64,000 nucleotides of DNA from Coptis chinensis (Eukaryota; Streptophyta; Magnoliopsida; Ranunculales; Ranunculaceae). Made by a program: the position numbers and the translations under genes. Of the stretch, positions 1-12,590 are shown piece by piece; position 1 is the first letter of the stretch; every line of letters begins with the position of its first letter. The notes under the pieces were generated by a model. The model ran no database searches. It had not been told where the DNA came from and was given only the letters and a program-made list of their open reading frames with translations. The stretch is from the NCBI GenBank assembly GCA_015680905.1, contig CM027381.1, forward strand, positions 68,499,501-68,563,500, in the 5' to 3' direction.

Positions 1-72
1 ACAATCAGAGAAAATATACAGTGCATGAATGATGATTCTCCTTCTCTTATATGGTTGTAAAACTTGTTGCAG

Positions 73-2517
73 CATTACTAAACTCTGTTCTTGATACTAG
101 TAAGATTGAAGCTGGGAAGATGCAACTCATAGAGCAAGATTTTAATTTGGCACAAATCCTTGAGGAATCTGCTAATTTGTATTACGCGGTTGCCAAGGAT
201 AAAGGTATCGATTTGGTTTTGGATCCTTGTGATGGATCAGTGCTTAAGCATTCCCTTGTTAATGGTGATCGTGGAAAGCTTAAACAAGTCTTGAATAATT
301 TACTCCACAATGCTATAAAGTTCACATCAGAAGGGCATATAGCAGTTCGTGCGTGGGTACAGAAATCAAGTGCAAAAGATTCTGTTCTTGTTTCTAAGGA
401 TACCGGTGTGTGGAAATATATACCCCGGTTTCTTTACAAGAATAATGAAACTTGCAGTGACTTGCGTTCACTACATGCGGCTCAACAACGTCAAAATTCT
501 GTTGAGTTTGTAATTGAGGTGGATGACACTGGAAAGGGTATCCCAAGGGAGAAACAAAAATCTGTCTTTGAGGACTTTGTTCAAGTTAAAGGAACAGCCC
601 TCGAACATGGAGGAACTGGCTTAGGACTTGGTATTGTGCAATCCATAGTAAGTACTCTAGACCTACAGACATTTTAAGATCATTGTAAAAAATATTTCTG
701 TCCCTAAATATTTTCAATATATTTGGTACTGTATATTATCATAATACTGATGTTCTAGAATTACCTGAACCAAGTGACATAATATTCAGTTTTTGGTACT
801 GGTCGATTTATTAGACATGTTTCATATAGATTGATCAATATATCAAGTGCCATGTTTCATAACTTGCTTTAATCATGCACCAGGTGCGTCTCATGGGTGG
901 AGATATTGGAATAGTAGATAAGGATTTTGCTGAAAGAGGAACTTGTTTTAGATTCAACATTTTCCTTTCTGCATGTGAGACTGCTTCTGGTACTTCAGCT
1001 GCTGAAGGAGAGAACACTAGATTACTCGTTGATCGATTTCCCATGGAGATTAGCCAGAATTTAGAGCTAAATATTAGGAACCAGAGTCCGAGAGCAGAAG
1101 GTTCGCATGTTGTACTATTCACTGAAAGAGGTGAAAGAAGAAGAATGGTACAAAGATTTTTTGAAACTGCAGGGGCAAAAGTTTCAACTGTGGATGAAGT
1201 GGAAAATATTTTTCATACTCTTGAGAGGATAAAACACAAATGGCACCTCGCTCATCTAAGTTCTTCTGGAAAGTCTGATTTGGGTAGTGACTACTTGAGT
1301 AACTCAGCATCTCGCGATACTAGTCTGGGGAGAAATGATGTGCGCATAAATGTTGGAGAAGAAATGGACTCTACGTCGCCTTATCATAGAAAAAGAAATA
1401 CTAAGACTACTTTAAGTTTTGTACTCGCCATTATTGACTTCAGTGCCGCTCATTTCAGTAGTGATCAATTCTCAGAGTTGTGTTCGATTTTAGAAAGTTT
1501 TAAGAAAGACATATATGACATTAGATGTAGTGTTGTCTGGTTATATACGCCCCAAACAAATGTTGAAGCAAGAAGACGTGAAGAGAAAAAGCTAGCCCGG
1601 TGTCAACTTATTGTGAGCAAACCACTTCATGGGACTCGCTTGTATCAGCTGCTAAAAATGCTGCCAGAGTTCGGGGGTGCTACAACAATCGAAGGATATA
1701 AACCAAATTTTACAGGAAATATTGGACAACCTTCTAGTGACCCTGGTCCTTCTACAGGTCGAAACTATATGAAGTCTGATTCAGGAAGTGCACCTGCATA
1801 TTCTGCTCTCCAAGAACTTCAAGAGATTGTTGGTAGTATTCAAAGGTATAATAACCTTTTGGCTGGAAAGAAAGTTTTAGTTGTTGAAGACACTTGGATC
1901 TTACGCAAGATAGCCACTAGAACTCTTAAGGAACAAGGTGCAACTGTTGAATGTTGTGAAAATGGGGAAGAAGCAGTTACACAAGTATGCAAAGCTCTTC
2001 GAGAGAGTGATGGGATATCTTCAAATCTTCCTTACGATTATATTTTCATGGATTGTCAGGTAAATTATAACATGTTCTACAATGAGTTGTTCTTTCATTA
2101 TTTTTCTCTAAAAACTATGTTCTCATAGTTAATGTTATATATCTAGAACTAGAACCTGTCATAATTAACTATATATAACATGTATTTTCCTGTGAACTGT
2201 TTGTAGATGTTAGAGGTACACTTTTATAAATGTCAAGAAAAGGGTTTTTTTGCTGTTGAGACTTGTGTTATTAACGTTCGTTTCTTCTTCTTCAGATGCC
2301 AATCATGGATGGATTTGAAGCAACCAGAAAAATACGGTTGGAGGAGAAGGTGTACAATGTGAGATTCCCCATTATCGCACTAACAGCTCATACAGAGGCC
2401 GAGCTACATAAACAGATCCTTCTAGCTGGCATGGATTTTGTTATAACTAAACCAATATCAGAGGAGACATTACATACAGCCATCCAGGCTATTGATAAAT
2501 GTAATGAGGAAATCTGA
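73..2517 (+). CDS. CKI1: CKI1-like hybrid histidine kinase, C-terminal part (three exons; 5' end outside window)
   Basis: Exons 73-647, 884-2059 and 2296-2517 join in phase 0, with GTAAGT and GTAAAT donors and CAG acceptors. The first exon probably begins after the TTGCAG at 67-72, so the ATG at 51 is not a start. The product begins at the end of the HisKA helix (LLNSVLDTSKIEAGKMQ). A HATPase domain follows with N box NNLLHNAIKF, G1 DDTGKGIP and G2 GGTGLGLGIVQ. After a variable linker comes a receiver domain from KKVLVVED, with the phospho-acceptor Asp in IFMDCQ|MPIMDG (split by the last intron) and the conserved Lys in ITKPIS. The phosphorylated His lies upstream of the window. Seen: domain order and motifs. 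Known: in Arabidopsis CKI1 is a cytokinin-independent sensor kinase that feeds the phosphorelay and acts in female gametophyte development. No break is visible in these exons. Another member of the same clade is possible. Confidence 0.88.
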
Positions 2518-3109
2518 CAAGTTTATAACTGCCCAGTTTCTATTTCTCTCTTGTATTTCTTAAAAACTATCTGTCAATTAAGACGTTACTTTCTAGACGT
2601 TTAAAATCACCTATTGAAAATTTGAAATGTATGCTTAGATTAACATATTAGAGTACGTACTGAACTGCAGGAAAAGATGTCTTGGACAAACTATATGCTC
2701 AATTCTACATACTTAAACATGAAGGTGTCACCGATTATTGCATATATATATGTTGAGTATTATTGGATTGTACTGAACTAACGTACTGCCAACAACTGTA
2801 ATTAGAGGGATTCTTGTTGTTTCTGTTTTGTTCTTTTCGGTAGTTCCTACAGTTTTTTATTATCAGTGAACCGAAGTTTAATCCTTAGGAAGTTGTCAGT
2901 CTTTAAGCAATGGACTATTGGACACACCTCATAACACACTTTCGAAGGAAGGTCCTTGGCTAAACTAAATGTCTAAATATACTTCGGTTATTTATGATTA
3001 TTAACGAAAATCAATTCCAAGTAATAGTGAAAAACGAAATCACATACAACATACAAATGGATTCCTCATTCTAGTGAGCTCCAGGTACTTACAGGCAAAC
3101 CTTATAAAA
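2518..3109. other. 3' flank of the CKI1-like gene, no gene seen
   Basis: AT-rich DNA after the kinase stop codon. It probably holds the 3' UTR and poly(A) region, but no single poly(A) signal stands out. I see no coding pattern or repeat. Confidence 0.5.
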
Positions 3110-4285
3110 TGTCCATTTGAATTAGTTTCAGATTTTATTGATCCAGACACGAATAGCTGGGACTGGAATAGGCAGAATGAATTTTGGCCGTTAGCATTTT
3201 GAAACAATTGTGCAATCCGTATTAGTTTGGAGATGGGATGACTCTAGAAAGTATATTATCAAATCTGCATATAATAGATGCATTCAGCTGATCAATGGTA
3301 GTGAACTAGTGATACTGTGGTTAATGAAGATTCTCTTTTCAGATATATTCGGAAGACAAAAGTTTGAACGTTCAAACAAAAATAATTCATATGGCAATGC
3401 ATGCAAGGTGTCGTCCCAACTGCAGATTATTTGGCATCTCATCATTTTCACGTCCAAGACAAATGCGCCCTTTCTCTGGAGCTATTTGGTGTATGTGGAA
3501 CAAATTTCAGTGGAATAATTGATGGGAGGTTTTCAAGTGGTAGTAGTTTTAAGGATCAGTTTAGAACTCTTGCACGGGATAGAAAGAATGCAAGATGTGA
3601 TGTGCAGTTTTGCTATTTTGCTGGAATTTTGTGGAGTACATGGGCACCAAGAAATGACACGAGATTTAAACGAAAGAAACTATACAAATGGTTCAGGAGG
3701 TTAGAGAACAGAGAGTTCAAAAGGAGAAATTTCCAGTCTATGTTAAATGGTTTCCCCCTAATATAGGATGGGTAAAACTGAATAGTGACGGTGCTTCACT
3801 AGGAAACCTAAGCTATGCAGGGGATGCATGTATCCTTAGACCTTAGGGATTCAGAAGGAAAGTTTCTAATGGGAGCAGCAGTACTTATTTTTCACCAACA
3901 AACAATGAAGCCGAATTCCTTTTCTCTACTATATGGTGTTCAACTTTTGCTAAGGACAAATTACAAGAAAATAGAACCAGATACCGCTTCTCAATTGCTT
4001 TTCGAAGTTATGACAGACGAAACTTTTATATGCAATTGGATTTTGTCAAGAGTTACAGAGTGTTGCCACAATTTGAAGAGCTCAAGTTCTGTTGGTACTT
4101 CATAATATTGCAAGGACAACAATCTGTTGAGAACTCAACTTGGCCTTGTCGTTCCTTCTTGTTTTTTCTTCTGTGTGATGGCTTTGTAAATATGAATGTG
4201 TTATATGATGCTGTTGGTACATGTAAAACTCGGGTTGTTCAATTATAAAAGCTTAGTTTCTGGAAAATAATAATAATAATAAACA
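3110..4285 (+). mobile_element. LINE (L1-type) ORF2 3' fragment, degenerate
   Basis: Short pieces in several frames resemble the end of a plant L1-type ORF2. A stretch around 3130-3300 looks like the zinc-binding RT-linked region (DFIDPDTNSWDW, then WRWDDSRKYIIKSAYNR). At about 3765-3960 is an RNase H start (WVKLNSDGASLGN, then NNEAEF). The reading frame is lost several times through stops and frameshifts, and the RT core and endonuclease are missing, so this is a 5'-truncated dead copy. It ends in an AAT-rich tail (AATAATAATAAT near 4267-4281), typical of plant LINE 3' ends. Alternative: a host RNase H-like gene, unlikely given the linked zinc-binding piece. Confidence 0.65.
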
Positions 4286-4633
4286 TCAAATCTTCGTAAA
4301 GCTCAAGGTCTAAGAAGTAGCTTCTAGTGGCAAACAATATTTATGATGCTAACATCCTTTTGACTTACACAAGAATCGACTAGTCATTAATAATCAGAGA
4401 CGATCACAGTGGTATACTGCCAGAAGGTGATTTCCTTGGTCAAAGGAACAAGATGGTTCTGGCTAGGTGCTTAAGAAGAGAGACGAGCCCATCATTTCTC
4501 TGAGTTGGTTTTTGATTGGGTGAATCTGAAACTTAGTTTCGGGTATTGGCACGTCTTATAAAGTTCAGTTCCATATAGTTGCGTGCTTCTTTATCTAGGC
4601 ATTCAGTGGGTGGGAGGTTAAAGTCTCGGTATC
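4286..4633. other. Unassigned DNA left of the nested element
   Basis: No coding pattern seen. It would be continuous with 19600 onward before the nested LTR elements inserted, because the target duplication GTATC (4629-4633 and 19595-19599) marks the junction. Confidence 0.5.
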
Positions 4634-4815
4634 TGTTAGTGGTGGTGATGCTAGGAGAGTTCTATTTAATTATTTAGGTAACTAGCTGTCGCTATGTGTA
4701 GTGTCCAGATTAGCTTTGTCATCATATCCTACATTATTATATATATTATCATGTACTAACTACTAAATACATATCCACACTTCCATAAACGTAGGATACT
4801 TTACATATTTCAACA
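4634..4815 (-). repeat. LTR of outer element (its 3' LTR)
   Basis: 182 bp, bounded by TGTTAG and CAACA. It matches 19416-19594. The adjacent minus-strand purine tract (plus strand CTCTCCCTCAAGC) identifies it as the 3' LTR. Confidence 0.85.
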
Positions 4816-5087
4816 CTCTCCCTCAAGCTGTAATTACGCAAATTATGCATATTACAACTTGGATGACAGAAATAAATATAAGAATATTGCTCCCCCTTTC
4901 GCATAAAACTGTTTTTAGTTGAAGAACTCAAACAACTGTTGAGACATTTTAGAAAGTGAAACTGTTGGTTTAGGCAATGGCCTAACCTGAATATTGAAGT
5001 AGTCTCATAGTCACAAACTATAACCATAACATATGTTTAGTGGCTTTCTTTTTGGCTGCTGCTTACTCCATTTGTTGTTATGGCTGT

Positions 5088-5577
5088 TGTTTCGACCCCC
5101 ACTTACGTGGCAAACGTCTATTAGTAGGGGTCTCTATTTTATTCGTTTAATCGATAGGGCTAAAGCCCAATTTGCAATATCATGGATCAATGTACATGCC
5201 CATTAACTCATGTGTCTAAAGCTGAACCTTAGCCACATAGCTTGCCACTAATGTATATTAATTTATGTCTAGATTCGTTTCTTATCAAAGAGATAATTAT
5301 CAGTAGAGAGTTATATTCAATTACAATTACTTAAGCTGCAAGAATACTTGAGCTACAAGGAGTCTCTACTTTACTTATATAAATACCAAACTATTTTTTT
5401 ATACAGAACTACGTTATTAAGACTTGATCACATCGATAATTTGGGTACGTAGGCAACCGAAAGGTATAGTCTCATCATTCACTCGATCACCATTGCTTTT
5501 TCACTACTTTTCTATGTTTTTCATCTCTTTCGTCATTTCGTCACCACTTAGTGTTTTGATCATATTTGGTCGAAACA
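5088..5577 (+). repeat. 5' LTR of the Tat element
   Basis: 490 bp, starting TGTTTCGACCCCCAC and ending GGTCGAAACA. A TATA-like TATATAAAT near 5377-5385 probably marks the element's promoter. Confidence 0.93.
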
Positions 5578-5578
5578 T

Positions 5579-5597
5579 AATTGGCGCCATCTGCGGT
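5579..5597 (+). promoter_or_regulatory. Primer binding site of the Tat element
   Basis: AATTGGCGCCATCTGCGG lies just inside the 5' LTR. A TGGCGCC core at this place is usual in Tat/Athila-type elements. The tRNA was not identified here. Confidence 0.7.
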
Positions 5598-5634
5598 TCT
5601 TATTCCACACCCTTGATCACGTTCTGCCAAAGTT

Positions 5635-7890
5635 ATGACACATACTCAAAGAGCTCAAGGTCCCAATACAATTACTGACGATCATCATGACCATGATGGT
5701 CAAGGTCAACTTGGCGATAACGGACTAATACCTCTTAATACTGTCGTTCCACCAATGCGCCAAATTATTCAGCGCGAGGTTATTGGCTCTGACGATTCTC
5801 CATCATCTGATGCGGATAATGTCAATCAACTATCTCGCGAAGCACTTCTTTAAAAGTTCAAGAATGTCCGAAAATAGAACAACTACTACAAGTGTCATCT
5901 GGAATGATCCACTCCACTCACAGATGATGTTGTATATGTCACACCACAATGTAACACACGCCAACGACATGACAGTGTATGAGATCGTTTAAGTGGTAAA
6001 GATGAGATTCACGATATTCGCAACAGCCATCAACAAGTTCCAAGTAATGGGAACAGAATTCCCCGACCTCCGCCGAGACCCGATCACATTCTTGGTAGGC
6101 AAGGTAATGCTAATAACCGTCCGCCTACACCCTAAGGTCCTACGGATTATCGGCCAGTCCCGAGAAATTTGGGTGACGAACAGAATAATGGTCGCACTCA
6201 TGATCGAAACAATCAATTTTGAGATATACCACAGCCACACAATTCTTATCATTCCGAAGGATATCATACTGTAGTTACACCACATTGTCCACAATCCTCT
6301 CTACACAGTCACGATGAATCTTCGTCGTTTTCTTCTCGTTTCGTTCGTTCCCATAGGCGTCATCACGACTATGATTACGAGCTAGCAGATATGGATCTAA
6401 TGACTTCTCAACCTGTTAAAGAAATTATTAAAAAAGCTCTTCTGGACAGCGATCCTTTTGAATCGACATTAAAGAATCTGGCAGTTGAAGATGGTATTTT
6501 GGACAAATTTTCTCTTGTCGTCCAATGAGCTACTCATAACAAAGACTTCAAATAGCCAGAGTTTGATCAATATGATGATGTCGAGGGCTGCCCTATACTT
6601 AATGTGATTAATTTCACAAACAAACTGGTTTTATCGGGAGGTGATGATGCTTTAAAATGCAAATTTTTCCTTTCTACATTAAAAGGGGAAGTGTTGGTAT
6701 GGTTTAGCGAATTACCCCCATGATCTATTCGCTAGTTCAAGGACTTAACCGAAAAGTTTTCAAAACGTTTTCATCATAATCTAAAACGTCCAAATGATGT
6801 CTGAGTTCTTTTCAACATCAAGCAACAACGTGATGAAACTCTCTGTAGTTTTGTCACTCATTTCTGCCAAGCTACAGCTGAGATTTCCGAGCAGTCTGAT
6901 ATAATAGTGGTCTACGCTTTTAAAGAAGCTATCTTATTTGATAGAGACGGGTTGTACAACTCTCTTGTTCGGGATATTCCATCTTCCCAACGTACGTTAT
7001 ACCAGCGAGTTCAACAATTTATCAATGTTGAGGACGACACGGTTGCTCGAACTTCTCGTGACAACGATAAGAAAGGAAAAGATTTCAATGATCAATGAAA
7101 CAAATTGAAGAATCCGACTTTTAATCAACAACAACCCAATCAGAAGCCTCCGTATAAGAAAGAAGACTCCACAAGTAGGACCAGAAAGCCTTTTACTGAT
7201 TTTGAATTAGCTCTACTTAATACTAAATATGCGGTAGTTTACGACAAAATCAAGGATAAAAGTCTGCTCACTCCGCTGTTTCTCCTGTGCGACGACACTA
7301 AAACAACTCGCAATAAATCGTTATGGTGCAAATTTCATAATGATTACGGTCATGAGACTGAGAATTGTCAGTCTTTGCGGGGAAGAATTGAAAAGCTTGT
7401 GCAGAATGGGAAACTTGATCAATATGTGCAGAAAAAAATGATAACTCAAGCTTTAACTATAACCGATCACAATGTCATTAAGGTTGGACATGCCGTCATT
7501 GATTCATTGTCCAATACTCAGCGGAAAAATGCTCGTCGTTCTAAAGTCAAATATCTTTCTAATTTTTACGAAGTTAACGGGATCAATTTCGTGAAAACTT
7601 TTCAAACAGAGACTATTGAAGATGAACCATTGTGTTTCACTGACCAAGATCTAATGGGAGTGCATGTTCCTAATTATGATGTTGTCGTGATAACTACGTA
7701 TATTAGTTGTATGCGCGTACAATGTATAATGATCGACACTGGTAGTTCAACTAGCATTATGTTTTCTGGGTGTTATCACAGTATTCCTTTTATTGATAAC
7801 TTGGTCACTCTTGAAAATGTGTCTATCGTTGGTTTTAATGGTATCGCTACTCATTGCGTTGGAAAGGTTTCTCTCCCAATCACTCTTATG
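5635..7890 (+). pseudogene. Tat element gag and protease region (fossil)
   Basis: Gag-like segments run from about 5635 to about 7500 and include a retrotransposon gag core around 6600-7050 (for example VYAFKEAI, RDIPSSQRTLYQRV) and a zinc-knuckle-like CKFHNDYGHETENC near 7330. An aspartic protease follows at about 7680-7890, with its active-site motif IDTGSSTSIMF. The region is broken. Confidence 0.8.
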
Positions 7891-7917
7891 TAGAAGGAAA
7901 TCAATATTGATTTCCTA

Positions 7918-10130
7918 TTGATGGATTGTAAATCTCCTTACAATGTCATCCTTGGTCACGATTGGATTTATTATATGGAAGTTGTCGTCTCAACATATCA
8001 TCAAGCTATCAAGTTCCTATTCAATAGTAAAGTCTGTAAAGTGCGCAGCGATCAACTTGCATTTCTAATTTGCCACGACAATGTTCTCGATAATTATAAG
8101 AAGTCTGAAGTTGTTGGACAAACTATTCTGAGTTCCAACGCCGTCAAATAGTAATTACAGCATCTGGGACCTTCAGTTTACTGTGCCAATAGAAATATTG
8201 AAGGACCCTGACCGTCGATCCACTTTTAGAAGTTCAAATTGGGCAACTCCCTGAAGAGACAACTTTTATTTCAGCCGAACTTCCAGAAGCGGAGAGACGC
8301 GAGCTTATTTTGTTATTGAGAAAGAATAGTCATGTTTTTGCTTGGCAAATAAAGCAAATGCCTGGTATAGATCCTTCTGTGGCTTGTCATAAACTCGACA
8401 TTGATCCCAATGCAAAGCCGGTTAGACAAAAGCCCCGAAGGATGGCCCCCGATAGAAAGATGAAAGTGAAAGAAGAAATCGATCGTCTCTTTTTTTCTTT
8501 TGCTAAATAGGATTGAAATTCATTAATGAGAAAAACAGAAAAGAAAAAAATTGTACAGTGTTAGAGAGTAAGGGGTGCTAAACTCCTACGTCACCAGTGC
8601 ACACTCAAGTAAATCTATAGTAGATTTCGTCTGGTACCTCCCATTTATAGACCCATGGGGGTCTACCATCACATATGTAACTATTACTGGTACTAGTACC
8701 TAATTCTACTCCAAAATTTGCGGCTTTATCAGCAGTAAAATTCACCTCTCGCCAAGTATTAGTGATAGTACAAAAGGTCAATTTGGTCTGCAATTCTCTC
8801 CATCTTTGCTTCAACTGCCATGGAATTTTACCGTGAGTTGAATCTCATTATCGCTGCCCTTGAATCGGATTCGACCCAAATGGATGCTCGACCTTTCTCG
8901 ACTTGCAATCTCCATGCCTTCAAGTATAGCGGTACACTTTCGGCCATGTAGTTTGTTGCAATGCCAATGTTTCTACTGTAGACAAAGATAAACTCACCAT
9001 TTAAGTTTCTACCAACAGCACCAACACCAGCTTCTCCAGGATTGTTCTTTGCAGCTCCATCTGTATTGACCTTAGTCACATTTGCATTAGGCAAAATCCA
9101 TCTACATGGCATAATCCATTAATAGGAAATTGACCGTTTCTTGTCTGTTAATTTTATAAGGCCTGTGACTTATCCAACATGGTTGTCAAATGTAGTCGCA
9201 GTGCTTAAAAAGAACGGAAAATTATGTATTTGTATCGATTTCACAAATCTCAATAAAGCATGTCCGATTCATCCGTATCCATTGCCTCATATATCTGAAA
9301 TGGTCGATGCCACATCTCGTTTTCAGCGTTTGTCTTTTTTGGATATTTTTTCTGGTTATCATCAGATTCCGTTATTCATTGAGGACCAAGAGTTTATCAG
9401 ATTCATTACGCACCAAAGAATTTATCGCTACTGTGTAATGCCTTTCGGTCCTCAAAAACGCTGGAGCCACATATCAAAAGCCAGTCAACACTATTTTTTC
9501 TGATCTACTTGGAAAGACAGTCGAAGCATACATCGATGACATGGTTGTCAAATCTACTGAAGCACCTGATCATCTTATTGATTTGCAAGCTGTATTCGAC
9601 AGACTCTCTCTAATGTCAACATGCATTTGAATTCGACTAAGTGTTCTTTTGGTTTATCGTCTGGTAAATTCTTAGGATACATGATGACTAGATGCGGAAT
9701 TGAAGCAAATCCGGATTAGATTCGGTCTATCCTTGAAATGCCTTCTCCGACGTCAAAGAAAGAGATTCAATGACTTATAGGACGCTTGGCTGTCATAAAT
9801 CGCTTTATCTCTCGCTATTCTGAGCGATGTCGTCCTTTTTTCCAAACATTGAAAGACACATCAATTTGGATAGAGGACTGTGAACTTGCATTTTGTCACT
9901 TGAAAGCATACTTAGTCCAACCTCTAGTTCTTGCCAGTCCAACAATAGGTCTGTATTTAGCCGCTACTGATCATGCCGTAAGCGCCGTCTTATTTGTCAA
10001 CGGTGACAATGGTCATCCTATATTCTTTGTTAGCAAGACTCTTACAACAGCTGAAACAAGGTATTCTCGAGTGGAAAAAATTGCATTAGCCTTGGTTTAT
10101 GCTGCCCGACGTCTTAAGCCTTATTTCTAG
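7918..10130 (+). pseudogene. Tat element reverse transcriptase and RNase H region (fossil, interrupted by a LINE)
   Basis: The RT N-terminus shows HVFAWQIKQMPGIDP and KPRRMAPDRK (about 8320-8480). RT continues after the LINE insertion with VNFIRPVTYPTWLSNVV, FTNLNKACP, LSFLDIFSGYHQIPL and the catalytic YIDDMVVKST near 9530. The linked RNase H region follows (FFQTLKDTSIW, LAATDHAVSAVL, VEKIALALVYAARRLK). These are standard plant Ty3/Gypsy pol motifs. Broken. Confidence 0.88.
8492..9131 (-). mobile_element. LINE 3' fragment inserted antisense into the Tat RT
   Basis: Minus-strand frames at 8828-9112 and 8605-8814 encode a plant LINE RNase H end: ANVTKVNTDGAAKNNPGEAG, AESVPLYLKAWRL, WVESDSRAA, then WREVNFTADKAA. 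They are separate frames, so the copy is dead. The tail is a short A-rich run (plus strand TTTTTTTCTTTT at 8489-8500). The Tat RT sequence stops and resumes here, with a near-duplicate of about 10 bp on each side (GATCGTCTCT at 8481-8490, GACCGTTTCT at 9132-9141). That fits target-primed insertion of a 5'-truncated LINE. Confidence 0.85.
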
Positions 10131-10277
10131 GGTCGAGTTGTCAAAGTTTATACCGAATATCCACTGCGAAAGCTTTTTCGCAATGCCCAGGAATCAAGTC
10201 ACCTCGCATAATGGGAAAGTTACCTTAGCACTCATAGCATTATTTTTAAAACTCACGCAGCTGAGAAAGGGCAAATT

Positions 10278-10560
10278 TTGGCTTCGTTAATGATTGATTT
10301 TCCTATTGATGATATTCCTATGTCTGACGCATTACTGGATGAAGAAAATATCGTCGACAACACACCACTATCTCTTGGGGGCGATGACTTGCCACACTTA
10401 TCAGATGTATCTGCCGATTGTTGGATTGTTTACATTGATGGTTCGCATAATAAGTCTGTCTCCAGTATTGGGTGTGTAATCTTGCAGCCGAATGGAGAAA
10501 AAATTGAGAAGTCCGTGTGTTTGGGTTTTGACGCTTTAAATAATGAGGCCGAAAATTAAG
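10278..10560 (+). pseudogene. Tat element second (archaeal-type) RNase H
   Basis: The segment WIVYIDGSHNKSVSSIGCV, QPNGEKIEKSV and LNNEAEN matches the additional archaeal-type RNase H that Tat elements carry between RNase H and integrase. It is the main reason for the Tat assignment. Fossil. Confidence 0.8.
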
Positions 10561-11239
10561 TCATTTGTGGCTTTGCGACCGCTTCTTCACCCACGGCTTA
10601 ACTAAGTTACAATTATTCACAGATTCTAAGTTAGTTGCTAGCTAGTTTGGAGGATTATATGCAGCTCGTGACGAGAGAATGGTGGCTTATTTGGACTTAA
10701 TTCATCAGATTGCTCGAAATTTTGAATCTATCAGTATTGTACAACGTCCGCGTCATGATGTGCGACATGCTGATTCTCTCGCATATTTATCCGCGGCAGT
10801 TAAGTCAAATGAGCCTCGCCAGATTACCATTGAATTTCAAAAGGAGCTGAATATCGATCTGTCCATCGAGGATTTGCGCGATATGTATATCACTCAGAGT
10901 TGTTTTTTTGTCCAGACATTTTCTGACGAATCGCGTCATGCTAATTTGATATCTCTTGTGCTGACTTGGAAGCGCAAACGTGATCTTGATAATCAAGCTG
11001 TTGTTGCAGAGAAAACACTTGATCCACAACTTATGCTATCAGATGACCCCAATGATCCTGTCAATGATATTGTTTCAGTCCATACCGACGATGATCATGA
11101 AGCTGACAATGCTCCAGAAGTTCCTGATATAGAGCTAAGTTTTTCGCTTATGCCTTGTGACGAGAATAATTGGCATCTTCCTTATATCACATATTTACAC
11201 GATCACATCTTGCCTCCCGATCATAAACTGGGTGATCGT

Positions 11240-12413
11240 GTCTAACCCGATGCTTGGAAATATTATCTCATCTCGACTTCAGACGGTTTTTTGCAACTTT
11301 ATCGCAAAGGCACAAGTCTTAACCCTATGCTTCGTTGTCTCAGCAGAGTTGCAGGTTTACTCATCCTCGCAGAAATTCATTCAGGCCTATGTGGGAACCA
11401 CTCCCGAGGGCAAAGTCTCACTTATAGAGCAATGACACAAGGATACTGGTGGCCATACATGCAAAAAGATGCTAAGTGTTTGTCTGAGAAATGTGTTCCT
11501 TGTCAGAAATATGCTAATATGGGAACTCTTCCAGCGACGGAACTTCATCCAATCTTGAGCCCTTGGCCGTTTGCGAAGTGGGGTCTTGACATTGTCGATC
11601 CTCTTCCGGAAGCTCCTGGCAGTGTTCGTTTCTTATTAGTCGCAATTGATTATTTTACCAAGTGGGCTGAAGCTGTGCCCTTAGCCCAGATCCATGCTTC
11701 AGATGTTAAAAAGTTCTTATGGCGTGACATTGTTTGTCGTTTCGGTATTCCAACATCATTGACTTCCGACAATGGAAAACAATTTGATGCTGAAGAAATT
11801 CGACAATTTTGTTCTGACTTGAAGATTAGTCATAATTTCTCGGCACCGTACCATCCTCAAGCTAATGGACAAGCTGAAGCTACTAACAAATCCATTCTTG
11901 CAATGGTCAAGCGATGACTTCAACAGGCCAAAGGAAATTGGGTTAAGGAACTTCTTGCGGTTATGTGGGCTTATCGAACCTAAGCATTCAACAGGATTTT
12001 CTCTGTTTAATCTTGCTTATGGTACTGAAGCGGTCTTGCCTACAGATTGATGAATCCGACCACACGAACTTCTGCCGTGGAATTGGAGTCGAATGATCAA
12101 GCACTTGCTCAAGCCAAAGCCTTGATAGATGAGACGAGAGATGTTGGTCTTCAACAGTTAATTCATTATCAGGCTGATATCAAACGAAAATATAATAAGA
12201 AAGTTCGACTTAAAGTGTTTGAGAAAGATGACTGGGTACTCTGTTGAAAGATGAGGTTGATAGATTCCGGTAAATTTGGAGAAAATTGGATAGGTCCATA
12301 CATCATTGATCGCCCCGCCACCAAAGGATCTTATTTTCTCCGAGATTTAGATGGGACTGTTCTCGATAAGCCGTGAAATGTGTTTCATCTGCGCAAGTTC
12401 TATAAGTAGATTT
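11240..12413 (+). pseudogene. Tat element integrase (fossil)
   Basis: An integrase zinc-binding HHCC region (LAEIHSGLCGNH, CVPCQKYA) is followed by the DDE core (WGLDIVDPLPEAPGS, FTKWAEAVPL, LTSDNGKQFDAEEI, YHPQANGQAEATNK). A C-terminal region runs to about 12413 (YGTEAVLPTD, YNKKVRLKVFEKDDWVL, then NVFHLRKFYK). The motifs are clear and the region is broken. Confidence 0.9.
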
Positions 12414-12590
12414 TAGTTACTGTTTTCCAGTTATCCTGAAAAAAAAATACAATCTTTAGTTTGTTTCCAGTTCAGTCATTTATTTTCCGTTATTATCTTT
12501 GCATTTTTCAAGACTCGGTAATTAATAAAGAAGTAGTTCTTTCACATCAGTTCCAATGGTATTATTTTGGTTCTAGCGAACCTAATTATC

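Noticed and set aside
51-72. ATG at 51 as the start of the histidine kinase
   Set aside because: The family continues far upstream, and TTGCAG at 67-72 is a good acceptor, so the ATG is intronic.
5989-6294. Overlapping plus- and minus-strand frames inside gag
   Set aside because: No domain on the minus strand; they lie in the broken gag of the Tat fossil.
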